From the NCBI RefSeq assembly GCF_004791025.1, contig NZ_SRUO01000010.1, positions 124,001 to 188,000 of the forward strand: DNA of 64,000 bases, read 5' to 3'. Under the pieces are notes generated by a model, which did no database searches, was not told the DNA's origin, and worked only from the letters and a program-made list of their open reading frames with translations. This document shows positions 60,489 to 64,000 of this stretch, one piece after another. The translations under genes and the position numbers were made by a program. The stretch's first letter is position 1, and each line of letters starts with the position of its first letter. Source of the DNA: Mesorhizobium sp. M4B.F.Ca.ET.203.01.1.1 (GTDB taxonomy: Bacteria > Pseudomonadota > Alphaproteobacteria > Rhizobiales > Rhizobiaceae).

Positions 60489-61742
60489 TCAGAAGGCCAC
60501 CGCGAGCCGTTCCAGCCCATGGAAATGATAGCTGTCGCGGAAGCGCGGCTCTTCGGCGAGGTGGAGCTTTGGCCGCCGATCGAACAGCGTCTTCAGCGAG
60601 ACCTGCAGTTCGAGCCTGGCCAGCGGCGCCCCGATGCAGAAATGGATGCCGGCGCCGAAGGAGACGTTCTTCTGGTCGGCGCGGCCTGGATTGAAGGCCT
60701 GCGGCGCGGCGAAGGCTAAGGGGTCGCGGTTGGCCATGCCGAGCAGCAGCGCGATCTTGTCGCCGCGCTTGAGCACGATGTCGGGCTGGACCTCGATTTC
60801 CTCATAGGCATAGCGCAGGAACATATGCAGCGGCGCGTCGAAGCGCAGGCATTCCTCGACCGTGGCCGCGGTCGCCTCCGGCGTGGTGAAGAAACGGCTG
60901 GGGTCGCCGCCCTGCGCCAGGATCGAGCGCACCGCGTTGCCGGTCTGGTGCACGGTCGCTTCGTGGCCGGCATTGAGCAGCAGAATGGCTGATGACACCA
61001 GCTCGTCCTCGGACAGTCTCTGGCCATCTTCTTGCGCTGCGATCAGCAGCGACAGCAGGTCGTCGCCCGGCTGCTTGCGCCGCTCGGTGACGTAGCCGCG
61101 CAGGAAATCGGAAAAGTCGCGCGCGGCGCGGTTCGCGGTCTCCTCGGTCTCGCGCGTGCGGCCATGCATGTACATGGCGACGATCTGGTGCGACCAGTCG
61201 AGCAGCTGCGGCGCCATCGCCACCGGCACGCCGAGCATTTCGGCGATGATGGTGATCGGCAGCGGCGAGGCGAAGGCGGGCAAGAGGTCGACGCCGTTGG
61301 GCTCGAAGCGGTCGATCAGCTCGTTGGCCAGCGCTTCGACGCGCGGCCGCAGCCGTTCGACCTGGCGCGAGACGAATGCGCGGTTGACCAGGGTCCGCAG
61401 CCTGGTGTGCACCGGCGGCTCCAGTTCCAGCATCGAATTGGCCTCGATGCCGTCGAAGGCGGCGAGATGCGAACGGTCCTGGCCGACGCCGCGGCTGTCG
61501 GGTATGCCGGCCGGGTTCTGGCGGCCGAAGCGGCGGTCGCGCAGCAGCCGGTTGACGTCGTCGAAGCCGCCAAAGCACCAGAAGCCGTAGTCCTCCCAGA
61601 AGAAGGCGTTCGCGGCGCCATGCAGGAAGGCATAGGCCTCGTACGGGTTCAGGAAGAAGGCCGGCTCGTGCGCGTCGAGCCGCAGGCGACGGCCGGCGGG
61701 ATCGAAGGCAAGGTAGGCGGGTGGCGGCATCAAATCGGTCAT
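60489..61742 (-). CDS. Cytochrome P450
   Basis: 417-residue soluble bacterial P450. I-helix AGHEATVHQTGNAVR (with Glu-Ala-Thr), ExxR in EECLRFDAP..., and heme loop FGAGIHFCIGAPLARLEL with Cys369 as the axial ligand. Bacterial class I enzymes need a ferredoxin and reductase, neither of which is encoded here. Substrate unknown. It diverges from the FAD oxidoreductase gene. Confidence 0.94.
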   Translation of the reverse strand: MTDLMPPPAYLAFDPAGRRLRLDAHEPAFFLNPYEAYAFLHGAANAFFWEDYGFWCFGGFDDVNRLLRDRRFGRQNPAGIPDSRGVGQDRSHLAAFDGIEANSMLELEPPVHTRLRTLVNRAFVSRQVERLRPRVEALANELIDRFEPNGVDLLPAFASPLPITIIAEMLGVPVAMAPQLLDWSHQIVAMYMHGRTRETEETANRAARDFSDFLRGYVTERRKQPGDDLLSLLIAAQEDGQRLSEDELVSSAILLLNAGHEATVHQTGNAVRSILAQGGDPSRFFTTPEATAATVEECLRFDAPLHMFLRYAYEEIEVQPDIVLKRGDKIALLLGMANRDPLAFAAPQAFNPGRADQKNVSFGAGIHFCIGAPLARLELQVSLKTLFDRRPKLHLAEEPRFRDSYHFHGLERLAVAF

Positions 61743-61846
61743 GCTGGATCATTAGCGCGCCTTGCCAGCCCGGTGCCAGACCGTATCTTGGCGCCCGGCA
61801 ACCCAATGAATTGAGCCAGCGAGATGGCTGCGGAAGGACGGTTTCG

Positions 61847-62950
61847 ATGAATGTGATCGTGGTCGGCGCCGGCATTGCCGGGCTTTCGACGGCGTGGTCG
61901 CTGGTCAAGGCCGGGCACAGCGTTTCCATCGTCGAGCAGGGGCCGATTCCCAATCCGCTGGCCGCGTCGGGCGACCATCACCGCATCATCCGTCGCGCCT
62001 ACCGCGCCGGCACCGGCTATGGCAGGCTGATCACGGAGGCGTATGACGCCTGGGACGAGATGTGGGCCGATCTCGGCGAGAACCATCTCGATGCCAGGGG
62101 TTTCCTCTGCATCTCGCGCGAGCCCGGCGACGAGGCCGAGGAATACCGCGAAGGCCTGGAGGAGGGGAACTTTCCCTTCGAGTTGCTCGACCCCGCCGCC
62201 GCGGTCGAGCGCTGGCCGTTCCTGGAGCCGGACTCATTCCGCTACGCCTATTTTTCGACCGAGGGTGGCGCTCTGCATTGCCGCAGGATCGCCTCCGGCC
62301 TCGCTGCATGGCTGCGCGCCAACGGCGCAAATGTCTACGAACACAGCAAGGTGGTCGAGGTCGATGCCGAGGCCGGTCGGATCACGCTCGCCGGCGGCGA
62401 GACGATGCAGGCCGACCGCATCGTAGTCGCTGCCGGCGCGTGGGTGCTGAAGCTGCTCCCGGAGCTCGGCGGTGAATTGAAGACCTATCGCACCGCGCTT
62501 GCCTATGTCGAACCGCCAGCCGATCTTAGGGTGGCCTGGGAAACGGCGCCCGTCATCCTCGACGTCGGCGGCGTCACCGACGGCTACATGATCCCGCTGA
62601 CGCGCGGCGCCGGCATGAAATTCGGTTCGGGCCTGCACAAGGTGCCGACCAGCGACGCCGATTGGAACCGGGCGCCGGTGCCGGGCGAGGGTGAGGTGAT
62701 CCGCAACCTGTTCTCGCCGCCGATCGCCCGCATCGCTGAATACAGGGTGACCGAGGTCGTCACCTGCGCCTACACCTTCACCGCCGACGAGAAGTTCCTG
62801 GCGCACGAAAGGGGCAAATGCCTGGTCGTCTCGGCCTGCTCCGGTCATGGCTACAAGTTCGGCGCGGCGGTCGGCAGGCGTGTCGCCAAAGCCGTTGGCG
62901 ACGGTGATGTCGGCGGCCTCAAGAAGTGGCTGCGGGCAGAGGTGGCCTAA
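61847..62950 (+). CDS. FAD-dependent oxidoreductase (DAO/sarcosine-oxidase-like)
   Basis: 367 residues. The dinucleotide site MNVIVVGAGIAGLSTAWSLV is at the N-terminus; GALHCRRIASGLAAWLRANG and VVSACSGHGYKFGAAVGRRV are typical of monomeric sarcosine oxidase relatives, where a Cys often carries covalent FAD. It oxidises a secondary amine or amino acid. Its 3' end overlaps the convergent secreted-protein gene by 4 bases. Confidence 0.92.
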   Translation: MNVIVVGAGIAGLSTAWSLVKAGHSVSIVEQGPIPNPLAASGDHHRIIRRAYRAGTGYGRLITEAYDAWDEMWADLGENHLDARGFLCISREPGDEAEEYREGLEEGNFPFELLDPAAAVERWPFLEPDSFRYAYFSTEGGALHCRRIASGLAAWLRANGANVYEHSKVVEVDAEAGRITLAGGETMQADRIVVAAGAWVLKLLPELGGELKTYRTALAYVEPPADLRVAWETAPVILDVGGVTDGYMIPLTRGAGMKFGSGLHKVPTSDADWNRAPVPGEGEVIRNLFSPPIARIAEYRVTEVVTCAYTFTADEKFLAHERGKCLVVSACSGHGYKFGAAVGRRVAKAVGDGDVGGLKKWLRAEVA

Positions 62951-63540
62951 TCCCGGCAATGGCGCTCGATATGCACGCGCCGCCAGTGCGTGGAGCCTTC
63001 CCTGACCAGCATCCGGCGCGCCACCTTCTGGTACGAGGGCGCAATCTCGGTGATGCGCCGCCGTTCCGGCCGCACCAGCACCTCCCGGGCGACGCTTTCA
63101 TATTCCGCCGGGAGCACCACGCGCCTGAGACGCTCGGGCTCGACCACCGCAGTTTCGGCGACCCGCGCATAGCGGGCCTTGCGCCACACTTTGCACAGCA
63201 CCTTGCGGCCGTGGATGATGCGCCATTCCCAGGCATAGCCGCCGTCGTCCACCTTGACCGTGTGGTAGACGGTGCGGGTGACGGCCGGCACCACCTCGTA
63301 AGTGACGCGGGCTGGCGCGATCTGCTCGACGCTCGCGCGCGTGCCGTAGATCGGCGCATCGTAGTCGACGAACTGGCCGCCGGGGCTGACCATCACGTCC
63401 TCGTAGACGGTATCGTAGAGCGCCGGCCTGCGGATCGGCTCGTAGCATTCGAGCGCGCGGCCGCCGGCGGCCGTTTCCGATATCGTGGCAAGGATGGCGA
63501 GGCCCGCCACGGCCAGGGATGCAGGGCTTTTGCGGATCAT
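62947..63540 (-). CDS. Secreted protein with four degenerate YxxVxxxVxV repeats
   Basis: 197 residues from ATG 63540. Signal peptide to about residue 25. The mature part contains four degenerate units of the form Pro-x-Tyr-x-x-Val-x-x-x-Val-x-Val: near 39-54 (LYDTVYEDVMVSPG), 77-98 (VVPAVTRTVYHTVKV), 141-160 (VLPAEYESVAREVLVRPE) and 165-182 (IAPSYQKVARRMLVREG). Similar units occur in the N-terminal halves of some OmpA-like proteins. Function unknown. Envelope location is likely. Confidence 0.7.
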   Translation of the reverse strand: MIRKSPASLAVAGLAILATISETAAGGRALECYEPIRRPALYDTVYEDVMVSPGGQFVDYDAPIYGTRASVEQIAPARVTYEVVPAVTRTVYHTVKVDDGGYAWEWRIIHGRKVLCKVWRKARYARVAETAVVEPERLRRVVLPAEYESVAREVLVRPERRRITEIAPSYQKVARRMLVREGSTHWRRVHIERHCRD

Positions 63541-63876
63541 GACATTCCCCCATGGAAAAGAACGCCAGTTCAACGCGGAAGTTGTACCGGAAGCTCCGTT
63601 CCCCAAAAAGCGGTTTTGCAGCTTTTCGTTAAGGGGCGCGGTTAAGAAAGTGCTACCGTTTCAAAGCGCCCCGGGAGACACTGGGTCGAAAGACGCTTCG
63701 CCCGCGCCTTTCGTCGGTTGGTAGCGCTTGATTCGGCTTAACCAGATGGCTAGGAGGGGCGGCCTTGCGTTAGGGTGAGCCGGCATCCTATTTACATCCT
63801 AACGATCCAGAACCGATTCTGCCCGATTGCTCATACTCCCCGGCGCCGGAATCCCATCTTCAAAAAGGGATAGTCC
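63541..63876. other. Intergenic region before clpP
   Basis: 336 bases between divergent genes. It holds the clpP promoter at 63765-63793 and the start region of the secreted protein. No ORF here has protein character. An RBS-like GGGA lies at 63867-63870. Confidence 0.6.
63765..63793 (+). promoter_or_regulatory. Promoter of clpP
   Basis: TTGCGT at 63765-63770, a 17-base spacer and CTATTT at 63788-63793. This matches the alphaproteobacterial pattern TTGAC-N17-CTATAT well. It lies about 84 bases before the ATG. Confidence 0.55.
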
Positions 63877-64000
63877 ATGAAGAACCCCGTCGAAACCTAC
63901 ATGAACCTCGTTCCGATGGTGGTCGAACAGACCAATCGCGGCGAGCGGGCCTACGACATTTTCTCGCGCCTGCTGAAAGAGCGCATCATCTTCATCACCG
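63877..64000 (+). CDS. clpP: ATP-dependent Clp protease proteolytic subunit, 5' end only
   Basis: The first 41 codons are in the window: MKNPVETYMNLVPMVVEQTN, then RGERAYDIFSRLLKERIIFI. This is the start of ClpP, the serine protease ring that works with ClpX/ClpA. The catalytic residues lie beyond the window edge. Confidence 0.93.
   Translation, partial: MKNPVETYMNLVPMVVEQTNRGERAYDIFSRLLKERIIFIT

Overview
The window is a GC-rich, densely packed chromosomal segment of an alphaproteobacterium. It is most likely Rhizobiales, and Mesorhizobium or a close Phyllobacteriaceae relative is the best guess. This rests on the gene order glyA, secreted protein, glpM-like, nrdR, ribD, ribE, ribH, nusB; the pairs ihfA-merR and plsX-fabH; the CBP3-type cytochrome bc1 chaperone; DUF2842; and short palindromic intergenic elements that I recall as common in mesorhizobia. 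No species can be assigned from sequence alone.

Layout. 1-9.6 kb is housekeeping: the end of an L,D-transpeptidase, a CPA1 Na+/H+ antiporter, serine hydroxymethyltransferase, NrdR, the riboflavin genes ribD, ribE and ribH, NusB, and an MFS transporter. 9.8-13.8 kb is a four-gene YehZYXW/OsmFYXW-type osmoprotectant ABC transporter. It is followed by a K+-independent membrane pyrophosphatase (14.1-16.2 kb). 16.3-20.05 kb holds a DUF4132 gene broken by two frameshifts and a small partner gene. 20.3-25.7 kb carries envelope, lipid and nucleoid genes: bamE, the CBP3 chaperone, DUF177, plsX, fabH, ihfA, a MerR regulator and a DUF883-like membrane protein. 25.8-28.9 kb is an accessory patch with small secreted proteins (one with 21 histidines), a TupA-like ATP-grasp enzyme, an XRE-type regulator and tRNA-Pro(GGG). 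29.2-32.6 kb is one giant signalling gene: SAM domain, class III nucleotidyl cyclase, AAA ATPase and TPR-like repeats.

32.7-42.2 kb is an exopolysaccharide locus. It has a Wzy-like polymerase, an undecaprenyl-phosphate sugar phosphotransferase, a GT4 glycosyltransferase, an OPX export lipoprotein, a Wzz-type co-polymerase whose fused kinase domain has lost its P-loop, a CelD/BcsL acetyltransferase and a polysaccharide deacetylase. Together they would start, extend, polymerise, decorate and export a surface polysaccharide; no flippase is seen here. 42.4-45.3 kb is a run of small genes (two DUF1801, VOC, ArsR-SRPBCC, DUF2842). 45.4-53.1 kb has heme A synthase, argC, agmatinase, an acyltransferase, a GDPD phosphodiesterase and a divergent AKR/LysR pair. 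53.1-54.1 kb is rplM-rpsI. 54.3-59.7 kb holds thioesterase, enoyl-CoA hydratase, VOC, ATPase, CoA-binding protein, metZ and a cupin with a duplicated 3' remnant beyond an orphan ORF. 59.8-63.5 kb has a solute-binding protein without signal peptide, a P450, an FAD oxidoreductase and a repeat-containing secreted protein. The window ends inside clpP.

The least ordinary items are the degenerate co-polymerase kinase, the cyclase-AAA-TPR gene with its heptamer array, the twice-frameshifted DUF4132 gene, the cupin remnant, and three kinds of palindromic intergenic element. I found no CRISPR array, no intact insertion sequence and no phage.
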